64,000 nt of DNA from positions 124,001 through 188,000 of IMG/VR virus record IMGVR_UViG_3300032268_000832; one strand, given 5' to 3'. A model generated the notes under the pieces. The model ran no database searches, was not told the origin of the DNA, and worked only from the letters and a program-made list of their open reading frames with translations. Made by a program: the position numbers and the translations under genes. Source of the stretch: a virus. Each line of letters begins with the position of its first letter. Within the stretch, counting starts at the first letter, position 1. Of the stretch, positions 18,955 to 28,312 are shown piece by piece.

Positions 18955-21111
18955 ATGAAAATAGTAAAAAGAGACAAAACGACACAGGCGTTTACGCCTA
19001 ACAAAATTCTAACTAGAATTAAAACACAAGCCAAGGGGTTAAAAATTGATTCTGATGTGTTGTTCCAAGAAGTAATTCCGTTAATTACAGATAATATTAC
19101 AACAACTGAAATTGACGAAGTCATTGCTTTCAAAGCTGCTGATAAAATTATACAACACCCAGATTATTCGTTATTAGGTGGTCGTATATTATTAAGCCGC
19201 CAATCAAAATTAATAGGTAAAGAACTACAACCAGTAGACTTAACTTATGATTTCTTTGCAGCAACAACATTCTTGAGTAAATACTCAATGAGAGATGAAA
19301 AGAAAACACCATTGGAATTACCGTCATGTATGTACGAAAGAGTAGGCATGCACTTACACGGTGATAATGATATTGACAGAGAAGAATTATTAGAAGAATT
19401 AAAATCTAAAAGAGGTAACTTTGCAACACCAACATATACAAATGCTGGTATTGAAAAAAGAGGTGGTATGATTAGCTGTAACCTTACACATTTAGAAGAT
19501 GATTCTTTCGAAGGTATCGAAGAAACGCTTAAGAAGATTTCTGCGGCATCTAAAGAAGGTTCTGGTATTGGTTTATTAATTGACCCACTTCGTAGCAAAG
19601 AGAGCATGGTAGAGTCATTTCAAGGCAACGCTGGTGGTGTTGTGAGACTTGCCGATATGGTTCAATCTAAAATGAGATTTTATAAACAAGGTTCTCGTTC
19701 TGGAAGTTGCGCGTTATATATATCTTTATGGCATAGAGATATTATGGATTTCTTAGAATTAACTTTACCAATTGGTTCAGCTGAATTAAGAACCAAAGAT
19801 TTATTTACGTCAATCATTGTAAATGATTTGTTTATGGATAAATTGGAGAAAGGTGAAGATTGGTATTTGTTTTGTCCTAACGATATTAAAAAAGCTGGTT
19901 TAAAACCATTATATAATTTACATGGTGAAAAGTTCAACGCTGAATATCAAAAAGCTGTTGATTTAGGTATAGGTAAAAAAGTTAATCCTAAGGATATTTT
20001 TGATGCTATCATTAAATCACAAGTTGAAAGTGGTAGACCTTATGTTATGTTCAAAGACAACGCGAACAAACGTAATATGCAAGATAATATCGGGCCTATA
20101 AAACAATCAAACTTATGTATTGAGGTAATGCAAGCGTCTAAACCAAAATACACACCACAATGTACATTAGCATCTGTTAACTTAGCTGAACACGATACGT
20201 TAGAAACTATCGCGCAAACAACTAGAGTTCTTGTTAGAGCACTTAACAAAGTGATTGACAAAAACAAATGGAGTGATAATTGGAGCGAGAAAGCTGGTTT
20301 AGACCAAAGAGCGTTAGCTATTGGTGTTGCAGGTTTAGCTGATTTCTTTGCTAAAAAGAAAATATCTTTTGAGAGCGAAGAAGCTAAACAATGGAATAAA
20401 GATATATTCGAAACAATGTACAAAACAGCTGTTATTGAATCTATGTTATTGGCAGAAGAAAAAGGTGAGAATTATCCAGCATGGGAAGGTAGTCGATACT
20501 CTAAAGGTGAGACATATATTGAAGGTTGGTCACCAAAACCTGAGGGTGAACCAATTCCTATGTATAACAGTTTGTTATTAGGTTTGATGCCAACAGCTTC
20601 ATCAGCAATTTTGTTAGGTGTGTTTGAATCATTTGAACCAGCAACTGCAAATTTGTTTACCAGAAGAGTTGGTCAAGGGGAATTTTTAGTTGTTAACAAA
20701 TATTTGGTTAATGAATTAATTGAAAATAATCTTTGGGATTCAACCATAATTGATAAAGTAATTAAAAATCAAGGTAGTGTTCAAAACATTGTTGAAATTC
20801 CAGAAGAGATTAGAAATAGATATAAAGATGTTTGGGAAATTCCACAAAGAGTATTGTTAGATTTATCGATAATTAGAAATAAATATGTTGACCAATCTCA
20901 ATCACTTAATGTTTATCATTCTGATGCAAAATACGGTAAAATAGCCAGCGCGCTTATGTACGCATGGAAAGGTGGGCTTAAAACTGGTGTTTATTACACT
21001 AGAACTAAATCTAAATTAGAAGCGAATTCTAAATTAGCTAGTAATCAAATAGCAAACCAAGTTGAAAAACCAAAAGATTCTCAATTTGAATGCTTTGGGT
21101 GTTCAGCTTAA
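18955..21111 (+). CDS. nrdA: ribonucleotide reductase class I large subunit
   Basis: A 718-residue catalytic subunit reducing NDPs to dNDPs. An ATP-cone with VKRDKTTQAFTPNKI covers residues 1-90. Active-site Cys175 lies in GGMISCNLTHL; the SNLCIEVMQ motif near 385 carries the Asn-Cys-Glu triad; PQCTLASVNL carries the second redox Cys; GVYYTRTKSK near the C-terminus carries the tyrosine pair of the radical path. The tail ECFGCSA has the CxxC that is re-reduced by thioredoxin or glutaredoxin; no such reductant is seen in the window, so the host's may be used. A terminator follows. Confidence 0.95.
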   Translation: MKIVKRDKTTQAFTPNKILTRIKTQAKGLKIDSDVLFQEVIPLITDNITTTEIDEVIAFKAADKIIQHPDYSLLGGRILLSRQSKLIGKELQPVDLTYDFFAATTFLSKYSMRDEKKTPLELPSCMYERVGMHLHGDNDIDREELLEELKSKRGNFATPTYTNAGIEKRGGMISCNLTHLEDDSFEGIEETLKKISAASKEGSGIGLLIDPLRSKESMVESFQGNAGGVVRLADMVQSKMRFYKQGSRSGSCALYISLWHRDIMDFLELTLPIGSAELRTKDLFTSIIVNDLFMDKLEKGEDWYLFCPNDIKKAGLKPLYNLHGEKFNAEYQKAVDLGIGKKVNPKDIFDAIIKSQVESGRPYVMFKDNANKRNMQDNIGPIKQSNLCIEVMQASKPKYTPQCTLASVNLAEHDTLETIAQTTRVLVRALNKVIDKNKWSDNWSEKAGLDQRALAIGVAGLADFFAKKKISFESEEAKQWNKDIFETMYKTAVIESMLLAEEKGENYPAWEGSRYSKGETYIEGWSPKPEGEPIPMYNSLLLGLMPTASSAILLGVFESFEPATANLFTRRVGQGEFLVVNKYLVNELIENNLWDSTIIDKVIKNQGSVQNIVEIPEEIRNRYKDVWEIPQRVLLDLSIIRNKYVDQSQSLNVYHSDAKYGKIASALMYAWKGGLKTGVYYTRTKSKLEANSKLASNQIANQVEKPKDSQFECFGCSA

Positions 21112-21130
21112 CGATTAAAAATAAAGATAT

Positions 21131-21159
21131 AAAAAGGAGCTTATAAGGCTCCTTTTTTT
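21131..21159 (+). terminator. rho-independent terminator after nrdA
   Basis: AAAAAGGAGC / TTATAAG loop / GCTCCTTTTT gives a 10-bp stem followed by more T. It closes the replication and nucleotide block before the baseplate wedge genes. Confidence 0.9.
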
Positions 21160-21196
21160 ATTTCACATATTTACTAATAAAAATAGTTTATTATAA

Positions 21197-21204
21197 TATT
21201 TATG
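21197..21204 (+). promoter_or_regulatory. candidate late promoter core TATTTATG
   Basis: AATATTTATG lies 14 nt before the gp25 start, the same spacing as at 36100 and 56626. The last base deviates from the consensus. A weaker ATATTTAC is found 30 nt upstream. Confidence 0.45.
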
Positions 21205-21218
21205 AAATAAAGAACATT

Positions 21219-21605
21219 ATGGCCAACGGAGTATACATAAACATTAATTACCCCTTCAAAGATAGTCCTAAAGGGTTTTTCTTAGACTTAACGGAAACTG
21301 ATAACAAAGCGGTTAAAGCTGATTTGTTACACTTACTATTAACTAGAAAAGGACAAAGACTCTATAACCCAGAATTTGGGACTAGTTTATTAGAATACAT
21401 ATACGAACCCTATGACGGTTTAACATTTAATGATGTTAAAAACGAAATAGAAACATCGGTTAAAAAATACTTACCACAAGTTAGGTTAAATGATTTGACA
21501 GTAGAACCATCACCTTTGAATGAATATGCTGTTTTAGTTACAATAGATTACACAATAACAGATGATATATTTGAATCATCTGACTTAATACAAATAAATT
21601 TATAA
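21219..21605 (+). CDS. 25: baseplate wedge subunit gp25-like
   Basis: A 128-residue GPW/gp25-family protein of the inner baseplate wedge, which nucleates sheath assembly. The family signature is clear: LLLTRKGQRLYNPEFGTSL followed by LLEYIYEPYD, a helix, and a C-terminal beta-hairpin (VLVTIDYTI). Length is close to T4 gp25 (132). It is followed after 1 nt by the gp6-like gene, which is its physical partner in the wedge. It opens the 24-kb wedge and fibre block. Firm. Confidence 0.92.
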   Translation: MANGVYININYPFKDSPKGFFLDLTETDNKAVKADLLHLLLTRKGQRLYNPEFGTSLLEYIYEPYDGLTFNDVKNEIETSVKKYLPQVRLNDLTVEPSPLNEYAVLVTIDYTITDDIFESSDLIQINL

Positions 21606-21606
21606 A

Positions 21607-23427
21607 ATGGCAAACCAAGGAATAAATTACGGTTACAGAAACTTTGCAGACATAAGAAGCGGTTTAGTCGATATGGCTAGACAATATTACCCAGATATTT
21701 TTAATGATTTTAATGATGCGTCTGTAGGTATGATGTTATTAGAATTAAATGCAGCTGTTGGTGATATGCTTTCTTTTAACACTGATAGAATGTTTCAAGA
21801 AACTCAAATAGATTATGCACAGCAAACTAAATCCGTTTTATCTATGGCTAGAACGTTTGGTTTAAAAATTCCTGGTAAAAGACCATCTGTAACAATAGTC
21901 GATTTTAGTGTTACAGTTCCAGTTCTAGGTGATTCATTTGACATTTCATACGCACCAATCATTAACGCTGGTTCTCAAGTTACAGGTGCTGGTAAAATAT
22001 TTGAAAATTTATACGATATAGATTTTTCAAATCCATTCAACACCAATGGTATACCTAACAGATTAATTATACCAAACTTTAATTCAAATGGAACTCTTAT
22101 AAATTATACTCTAACTAAAAGAGAAATAGTTACAAATGGTTTTACTAGAATCTTTAAAAAAGTAATCAATATTTCAGATGTAAGACCATTTTTAGAAGTA
22201 ATTTTACCAGAAGATAATGTTTTATCAATAGATTCAATTATTACCTTAGATGGTACTAATATAAACACAATACCATCATTAAGTCAGTTTTCAAACCAAA
22301 GTCTTAGATGGTATGAAGTTGATGCGTTAGCTGAAAATAAAGTTTTTGTTGAGGATTATAATAAAATAACTGATAATTCAGGTGTAAAACCAGGTAAATG
22401 GATTACAGTTGATAAAAAATTTATTACTGAATATACCGATTTAGGTTTTACAAAAATAATATTTGGTTCTGGTACTAAAGACACTAGTAGTTTATGTGAT
22501 TTTGATTCAAACATTCCTTTAGTTAATCAAATAGGTGATTTTATAAATAATTTCTCTTTAGGTCAAACACCAACAGCAAACACAACGATGTTTATTAAAT
22601 ATAGAGTTGGTGGTGGTTCAGATACAAATGTTGGACCTAATGTTTTAAAGAGTGTTGGTTTATTAAACTTTACAATAAATGGTGCTAATAAAAATACAAA
22701 TTTAGCTGTTAAAAACTCTTTAACTGTAAATAATTCATTCCCAGCACTTGGTGGTAGAAATGCACCTAGCGTTGATGAAATTAGATACATGACAAAATAT
22801 AACTTTGCATCACAGAATAGAGCGGTTACCATTAAGGATTACCAAGCTATTATTTCTAAAATGCCGAGTCAATTCGGGGTACCATTCAGAATGGGTGTAA
22901 TGGAAGAACAAAACAAAATTAAAATTTACACAATAGGTTTAGACCAGTTTAATAAATTGAATAACAATTCAACTAGCGCGCTAAGAGATAATATGGCAAC
23001 ATATTTATCAGATTTTAGAATGATGAATGATTACGTTCAAATAACTGATGGTAAAATCATAAACTTAAGTTTTGAAATAGATTTATATATCGATAAAAAA
23101 CAACCTCAAGCACAGATTATTTCTGAAGTTATTAACAATGTTACTACTTATTTAGATGTCAATAAATATGATATGGGTGATAATGTTTATTTATCTCCTA
23201 TGATTGAAACAATTAATAATGTTGGTGGTGTTTTAAACGTAATTGACGTAAGGGTTTATAACAAAGTAGGTGAGGGTAAATATAGTTTAAATGAAATTTC
23301 ACAACCATATTTAGACACTGAAACTAGACAAATAGATATCAGTGGTAAATATACATTATTCGGAGAACCGACTTCAATGTTTGAAATAAAATATCCAACA
23401 ACAGATATTATGGTTAGGGTTAAATAA
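21607..23427 (+). CDS. 6: baseplate wedge subunit gp6-like (baseplate J family)
   Basis: A 606-residue protein with the layout of the gp6/baseplate-J family: N-terminal FNDASVGMMLLELNAAVGDMLSF helix, a central beta region, and the conserved VDEIRYMTKYNFASQNRAVTIKDYQAII segment near residues 395-420, then MGVMEEQNKIKIY. Gp6 forms the ring of inner wedge heterotrimers around the hub, binding gp25, gp53 and gp7. T4 gp6 is 660 residues. Adjacent to gp25 with no gap. Firm for family. Confidence 0.88.
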   Translation: MANQGINYGYRNFADIRSGLVDMARQYYPDIFNDFNDASVGMMLLELNAAVGDMLSFNTDRMFQETQIDYAQQTKSVLSMARTFGLKIPGKRPSVTIVDFSVTVPVLGDSFDISYAPIINAGSQVTGAGKIFENLYDIDFSNPFNTNGIPNRLIIPNFNSNGTLINYTLTKREIVTNGFTRIFKKVINISDVRPFLEVILPEDNVLSIDSIITLDGTNINTIPSLSQFSNQSLRWYEVDALAENKVFVEDYNKITDNSGVKPGKWITVDKKFITEYTDLGFTKIIFGSGTKDTSSLCDFDSNIPLVNQIGDFINNFSLGQTPTANTTMFIKYRVGGGSDTNVGPNVLKSVGLLNFTINGANKNTNLAVKNSLTVNNSFPALGGRNAPSVDEIRYMTKYNFASQNRAVTIKDYQAIISKMPSQFGVPFRMGVMEEQNKIKIYTIGLDQFNKLNNNSTSALRDNMATYLSDFRMMNDYVQITDGKIINLSFEIDLYIDKKQPQAQIISEVINNVTTYLDVNKYDMGDNVYLSPMIETINNVGGVLNVIDVRVYNKVGEGKYSLNEISQPYLDTETRQIDISGKYTLFGEPTSMFEIKYPTTDIMVRVK

Positions 23428-23490
23428 GTATTTCCTTATATTAAAAAAATCAATATATTTAACCATAATATTAAATAAAATAAATGAAAA

Positions 23491-23838
23491 ATGAGTTGTA
23501 ATTGTAAAACAAAAAATTATCCAACAAATCAAAAATCTTTAAATAAAACATTAACTAAAAATAATACAAATATTGTTCTTAGAATATTTGCCTTCAGTTT
23601 AGGATTATTGTTATTACCAATAATAATGATGGCTGTAATATGGTTTATGTTTGAATTATTAATGTTGAACAAAGAAATTGATATGAAAAAAATAGCCAAT
23701 ATGATGACTTCAAAAATAAAACCATTTAACGAAGATTATGAAGACGATTATGATGAAGAAGATGATGATGATGAATTTACAGAAGAAAACTATGAGATGT
23801 TAGACGTAGAAGAAATAACACCAATAACAAGCAAATAA
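23491..23838 (+). CDS. small membrane protein with acidic tail, in the wedge operon
   Basis: A 115-residue protein with an N-terminal Cys pair (MSCNCKTKNY), one long hydrophobic stretch at about residues 31-59, and an extremely acidic tail (EDDYDEEDDDDEFTEEN). It sits between gp6 and a large structural gene, an unusual place for a membrane protein. Unknown family. It could be a virion component that inserts into the host membrane during DNA entry or an inner-membrane protein unrelated to the tail. A TATTTAAC near 23456 is a weak promoter candidate. Confidence 0.6.
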   Translation: MSCNCKTKNYPTNQKSLNKTLTKNNTNIVLRIFAFSLGLLLLPIIMMAVIWFMFELLMLNKEIDMKKIANMMTSKIKPFNEDYEDDYDEEDDDDEFTEENYEMLDVEEITPITSK

Positions 23839-23839
23839 A

Positions 23840-26800
23840 ATGTCAAATAACAGTATAAGAATAAGAACAACAACAGACAATAAGGATAAATTTGTCAAAG
23901 TAAAATTAGACCAAGAATTTGATTTTATTGAAGTTTTATCACTTAAAATCACACAAGAAGAAGTTTATAGAAATTTTTGTGCTGATTATGGTGTTGTTGT
24001 TGGTAGAGTGTTTATAAATAATGGGTTTGGTATCCCTAATGCTAGGGTTAGTATTTTTATACCTATAGATGATATAGATAAAAATGACCCAATACTAAAA
24101 GGGTTGTATCCTTATGAGCTAGTTACCGATAAAGATATAGATGGTAAGAGATATAACCTTCTACCAAAAAATAGTGAAACTGACAATGATTGTTTCACAC
24201 CAGTTGGTACTTTTCCAAACAAAAGAGAAGTTTTAGACGACCCAGAAATGGGTCATGTTTATTGTAAATATTATAAATTTACCACATCGACAAACTATGC
24301 TGGTGATTATATGATATTTGGCGTACCAGTTGGTAATTATACTGTTCATGTTGACGCGGATATTTCTGATATAGGTATAGCCTCACAGAGACCTTACGAT
24401 AGCATTAGTCAAGGAGCACCTATCCAAATGTTTGATAGTCCAACAAAATTTAAAGGCGGTACTAATTTAGATAAACTAGTACAAGTAAAAACAGTAAATG
24501 CTGGTGTTAATGTTCAACCATTTTGGGGTTCTGTTGAAAATTGTGAAATCGGTATAAGTAGAATAGATTTAGACTTAAATTACACTATAACACCTTCAGC
24601 TATCTTTATGGGTGGTGCCTTTGGTGATAGCGATAAAAATAGTGTTAACAAAAATTGTAGACCTAGAAAAAGCATGGGTAAAATTTGTGAACAAAACACT
24701 AGTGAAGGAACTATTGAAATGATACGAAAAACCCTAGATGGTAAAATAGAAAAATTAGATATTGAGGGTGGTCGTTTAATGGATGAAAATGGTTCATGGG
24801 CCTATCAAGTACCTATGAACTTAGATTATTATTATACAAACGAATTTGGTGATTTAGTATTATCAGAAGACCCAAATAAAGGTATACCTACTAGAGCTAA
24901 TGTTAGGTTTAAAATTGCTATGGATGAAAGTGGTGGTTTAGGTAGACTTAGAACAAAAGCGAATTATCTAATCCCACACAACCCAACAGCTGGTAAACCA
25001 GATGAGATTGATTATGAATTTGGTGAATTAACCAAAGACAGTAGTTTTAGAGATTTATATTGGAATAAAATTTATTCAGTTTCTAACTTCATATCTAGAT
25101 ATCAAAAAAATAAAAGTTTTAGCGCAGTTAAAAATAGAAATTTTGTTGGGTTAAAAGATGTTGATGATTGTGTTGGAGATAAATTACCTGTACCTTTTAA
25201 TAGGGTTAATACAGTGTTTAACCCATTGTTTTTTATTATATGTTTAATTATGAAGATTATCGAGTTTATAATGTTTATTATAAATTCGACTATTATTGTT
25301 ATAGTAAATGCAATTGTAAGTGTAATTAGAAGTATTTTAGGTCTTTTATGTAGTGCGCATAGAAAATTAAAGAAAATTGGTATTAGATTTTTTAAAATTT
25401 TCTGTACTTTATATGATAGGGTTAACTATGTCCCATGTTTATACGCTAAATGTCCTTATGAGGAATCTTTTGTTTATTACTTTGCGCCAGGTTGTTCAGG
25501 AAAAGGTAAAGATAGAATAGATGACGATGGCGTACCAGTAAAAACAACTTTAGGGTTATTATCTAATTGTGTTGCTGCTTCTATGGCAGAAGCTCTTAAC
25601 TTATTTCAATTTGATTTTTATAATGATTGGTTAAATGGTTCGTTATATTATTATTTAATAAAATTTAAAAAAAGACGTAGACAAGAAAAATATTGTAATT
25701 ATGATTGTTCTGGTGGTGATTGTAAATCAAGTATGCTTATAGACACATGTTATACCGATGAAAATAGTTATAAGAGTACAAGTTTTAGAGAAGGTGTTGT
25801 TAAAAAATACAACAACGAATTATTCTACGCCCCATCTAACAAAACAGCAACAGTTAAATTATACGCAACTGAAATTATTAATCTAGGTTCTGTTTTTAAT
25901 TGTGATTGGCAAGGAGTACCTAAAATTCAAAATTATCTAGTACCAACAACATATATTATCCCACCAATAATCGATGAATATTCTGATGAAAACCCTAGTT
26001 GGACAGAAACTAGTGGACAAGTAGATATTGGGCGTGGTTTTGGTGGTGTATTTTTTGATATATCATGTGCTGGTTTATCTTCAGATAAACAACAATGCTT
26101 AAATATAAGGCATGCATGTGAATTTGGTGTTGACTTAGACGAAATAGATGAAACTGATAATGGAGTGGTTTTACAACCAAATCACATTATAGGTTCTGCT
26201 GAAATAAATTCAGAATATGGTAAATACGTTAGAGATGTTTTCTTTTTATTAAATAATGTGACAAATAATATAAACGTAAATTTAAACCCATCACCAACAA
26301 CTAATTTTAATACAAATAATGTGGGTGACTACAATTTCGCATTAATTGGCGACAATGGTAGTGATTATGTTAATTTTAGAGGTTATTTGGATAATAGTTC
26401 GTTTTCGCAACCTAAACATTCTTATTATTTCTATTTTGGGTCAACTCCAGGTTCAACTGGTTTAGACAAAATGAATAACAATTTTTTCACTAAATGTTTT
26501 CCAACATTAACCGTTGAATTTTTTATTCGTATTGATAATACTGATGCTATTAGTGCTAACAATGTTAATGATGGTAGTGCTACTTTTACAATAGTATCTG
26601 GCGTTGGTCCGTTTACTTATATTGTAAGTGGTCCTAATGGGTATAATTCTAGTGGAATATTAACAGAACCAAATCTAACACAATCGTTAAATGGTTTAGC
26701 ACAAGGTTCTTATATCATTAACGTTACAGACTCTTCTGGCGTTTCTATTTCACAATCATTTGAAATTTCAGGACCAACACCTTTATATGCATCGGCAATT

Positions 26801-28306
26801 GTTAGTGAAAATAACACAGCAATTTCATCACCGTATAATGGGCAAATAACAATAACATCTGTTGGTGGTGGTAATGGTACTTATACTGCATGGTTATACA
26901 ATTCTAGTAATTCATTAGTATCGATAGGAACGTGTCAAGCAAACGGTGCTTCATCAAATCCAACTTCAGTTACCCAAACACCTATAAGTTTTTGTGGCTT
27001 ACCTTCGGATATATTAACAAATACTAGTTCAACACATAGTGGACATACTGGTTACTATATTATTGTGAAAGATACAAGTTCACCACAACAACAATATATT
27101 ATATACGATTTAAATGTTGGTGGTGTTACTGGATTAAATATTGTAATAACTTCTGTAAACCCAACTTGTTTTGACTCAAGTAATGGTAAAATAACCATGG
27201 CAATTACAGGTGGTATTGAACCATATTTAATTGAAACAACATTAAATAACGAACCATTGTTCAATGGTTTAACTTCTAATATTTTAAGTCAAGGTATTTA
27301 CACAACAACTGTTACTGATAGTTCATCACCTGCTCAAATAGTGACAAGAACCACAACTCTTTTACCTACTGAACCAGAAATGAAACTTGAACCAGACTTA
27401 GTTTTATTACCACAACAGTGTGACCCTAATAATTACACAATCTATTTAGATGTAATTAACGGTGGTCAAAATAATCTAAATCAAAATTACACACAAGTAA
27501 ATGGTGTTACTCGTTGTTATTTACAATTTAATTATGATGGTAATGAAAATAGTGAGGGTAACCCAATTTGGACTTCACCACTACCGTTTACATATTTAAA
27601 TAACCCTACAGCTTCTGGACCTTTTAGAGTTAAAGTGACAATACCTAGAAATAGTATAACAGCAGGTGTTGCTATTAGGTTATCTAACTCACAAGGTACA
27701 TGTGGTAGTAATTATAGTGAAGATGGGACAGATTTTGATGTTTCACAAATGAAATTACCACCAAACGTATTATCTGTTGATGTTAATAATGTGGATAATA
27801 CTAGACAATGTGAGATTAATTTTGTTACATTCAAATTTAATATAAGTCATTTAAATGTGTTTGCAACATATAGAGCACCATATATTTTGGAATATCAAAT
27901 AGCTGGACAAACTGGTGTGTTCGGAACACCGACAATATATCAAACATCTATAACACAAAACCAACAACCTATTAGAATTTCGGTACCAAGTAATACATCA
28001 AATTTACCAAGTAATAAATGTAGTATTAAATTTAGAGTAACAGATAATGTAAATTGTCAATCAACATGGTTAACGATAAGTAATATAACTCTACCAACAA
28101 ATTCAATAACACCAAACTGGTCTCAAAGTACTGTAAGTGGTCAATGTATTAGAAGATATAGTTTATCTGGAGGTATCGCACCATATACGGTAACTAATGG
28201 TTTCTTACCAAACACACCATACGTAGTGTCATGTCAACCAAACGCTACTAGTGTTAGTGGATTAGATAATGTTGGTTGTCCATTTAATTTTACATATACA
28301 CAATAA
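23840..28306 (+). CDS. large tail/baseplate protein with carboxypeptidase-regulatory-like and SprB-like domains
   Basis: A 1488-residue structural protein, by position the candidate for the T4 gp7 role. Residues about 45-170 look like a carboxypeptidase-regulatory-like beta sandwich (GRVFINNGFGIPNARVSIFIP, then VPVGNYTVHVDADI). Residues about 455-520 contain a long, strongly hydrophobic stretch (FIICLIMKIIEFIMFIIN) broken by basic residues. Residues about 905-1175 carry repeats resembling SprB modules: each has a glycine-rich GVGPFTYIV or GGIEPYLIET strand and ends YIINVTDSSG or YTTTVTDSSS. These are host-type adhesin modules, suggesting receptor contact. It starts 1 nt after the membrane-protein stop. 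The exact T4 homologue is not assigned. Confidence 0.65.
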   Translation: MSNNSIRIRTTTDNKDKFVKVKLDQEFDFIEVLSLKITQEEVYRNFCADYGVVVGRVFINNGFGIPNARVSIFIPIDDIDKNDPILKGLYPYELVTDKDIDGKRYNLLPKNSETDNDCFTPVGTFPNKREVLDDPEMGHVYCKYYKFTTSTNYAGDYMIFGVPVGNYTVHVDADISDIGIASQRPYDSISQGAPIQMFDSPTKFKGGTNLDKLVQVKTVNAGVNVQPFWGSVENCEIGISRIDLDLNYTITPSAIFMGGAFGDSDKNSVNKNCRPRKSMGKICEQNTSEGTIEMIRKTLDGKIEKLDIEGGRLMDENGSWAYQVPMNLDYYYTNEFGDLVLSEDPNKGIPTRANVRFKIAMDESGGLGRLRTKANYLIPHNPTAGKPDEIDYEFGELTKDSSFRDLYWNKIYSVSNFISRYQKNKSFSAVKNRNFVGLKDVDDCVGDKLPVPFNRVNTVFNPLFFIICLIMKIIEFIMFIINSTIIVIVNAIVSVIRSILGLLCSAHRKLKKIGIRFFKIFCTLYDRVNYVPCLYAKCPYEESFVYYFAPGCSGKGKDRIDDDGVPVKTTLGLLSNCVAASMAEALNLFQFDFYNDWLNGSLYYYLIKFKKRRRQEKYCNYDCSGGDCKSSMLIDTCYTDENSYKSTSFREGVVKKYNNELFYAPSNKTATVKLYATEIINLGSVFNCDWQGVPKIQNYLVPTTYIIPPIIDEYSDENPSWTETSGQVDIGRGFGGVFFDISCAGLSSDKQQCLNIRHACEFGVDLDEIDETDNGVVLQPNHIIGSAEINSEYGKYVRDVFFLLNNVTNNINVNLNPSPTTNFNTNNVGDYNFALIGDNGSDYVNFRGYLDNSSFSQPKHSYYFYFGSTPGSTGLDKMNNNFFTKCFPTLTVEFFIRIDNTDAISANNVNDGSATFTIVSGVGPFTYIVSGPNGYNSSGILTEPNLTQSLNGLAQGSYIINVTDSSGVSISQSFEISGPTPLYASAIVSENNTAISSPYNGQITITSVGGGNGTYTAWLYNSSNSLVSIGTCQANGASSNPTSVTQTPISFCGLPSDILTNTSSTHSGHTGYYIIVKDTSSPQQQYIIYDLNVGGVTGLNIVITSVNPTCFDSSNGKITMAITGGIEPYLIETTLNNEPLFNGLTSNILSQGIYTTTVTDSSSPAQIVTRTTTLLPTEPEMKLEPDLVLLPQQCDPNNYTIYLDVINGGQNNLNQNYTQVNGVTRCYLQFNYDGNENSEGNPIWTSPLPFTYLNNPTASGPFRVKVTIPRNSITAGVAIRLSNSQGTCGSNYSEDGTDFDVSQMKLPPNVLSVDVNNVDNTRQCEINFVTFKFNISHLNVFATYRAPYILEYQIAGQTGVFGTPTIYQTSITQNQQPIRISVPSNTSNLPSNKCSIKFRVTDNVNCQSTWLTISNITLPTNSITPNWSQSTVSGQCIRRYSLSGGIAPYTVTNGFLPNTPYVVSCQPNATSVSGLDNVGCPFNFTYTQ

Positions 28307-28312
28307 TATAAC

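Noticed and set aside
19245-20423. Long reverse-strand open frames in nrdA
   Set aside because: They lie inside a confirmed gene with intact motifs and have no supporting leader or promoter; they are shadows.
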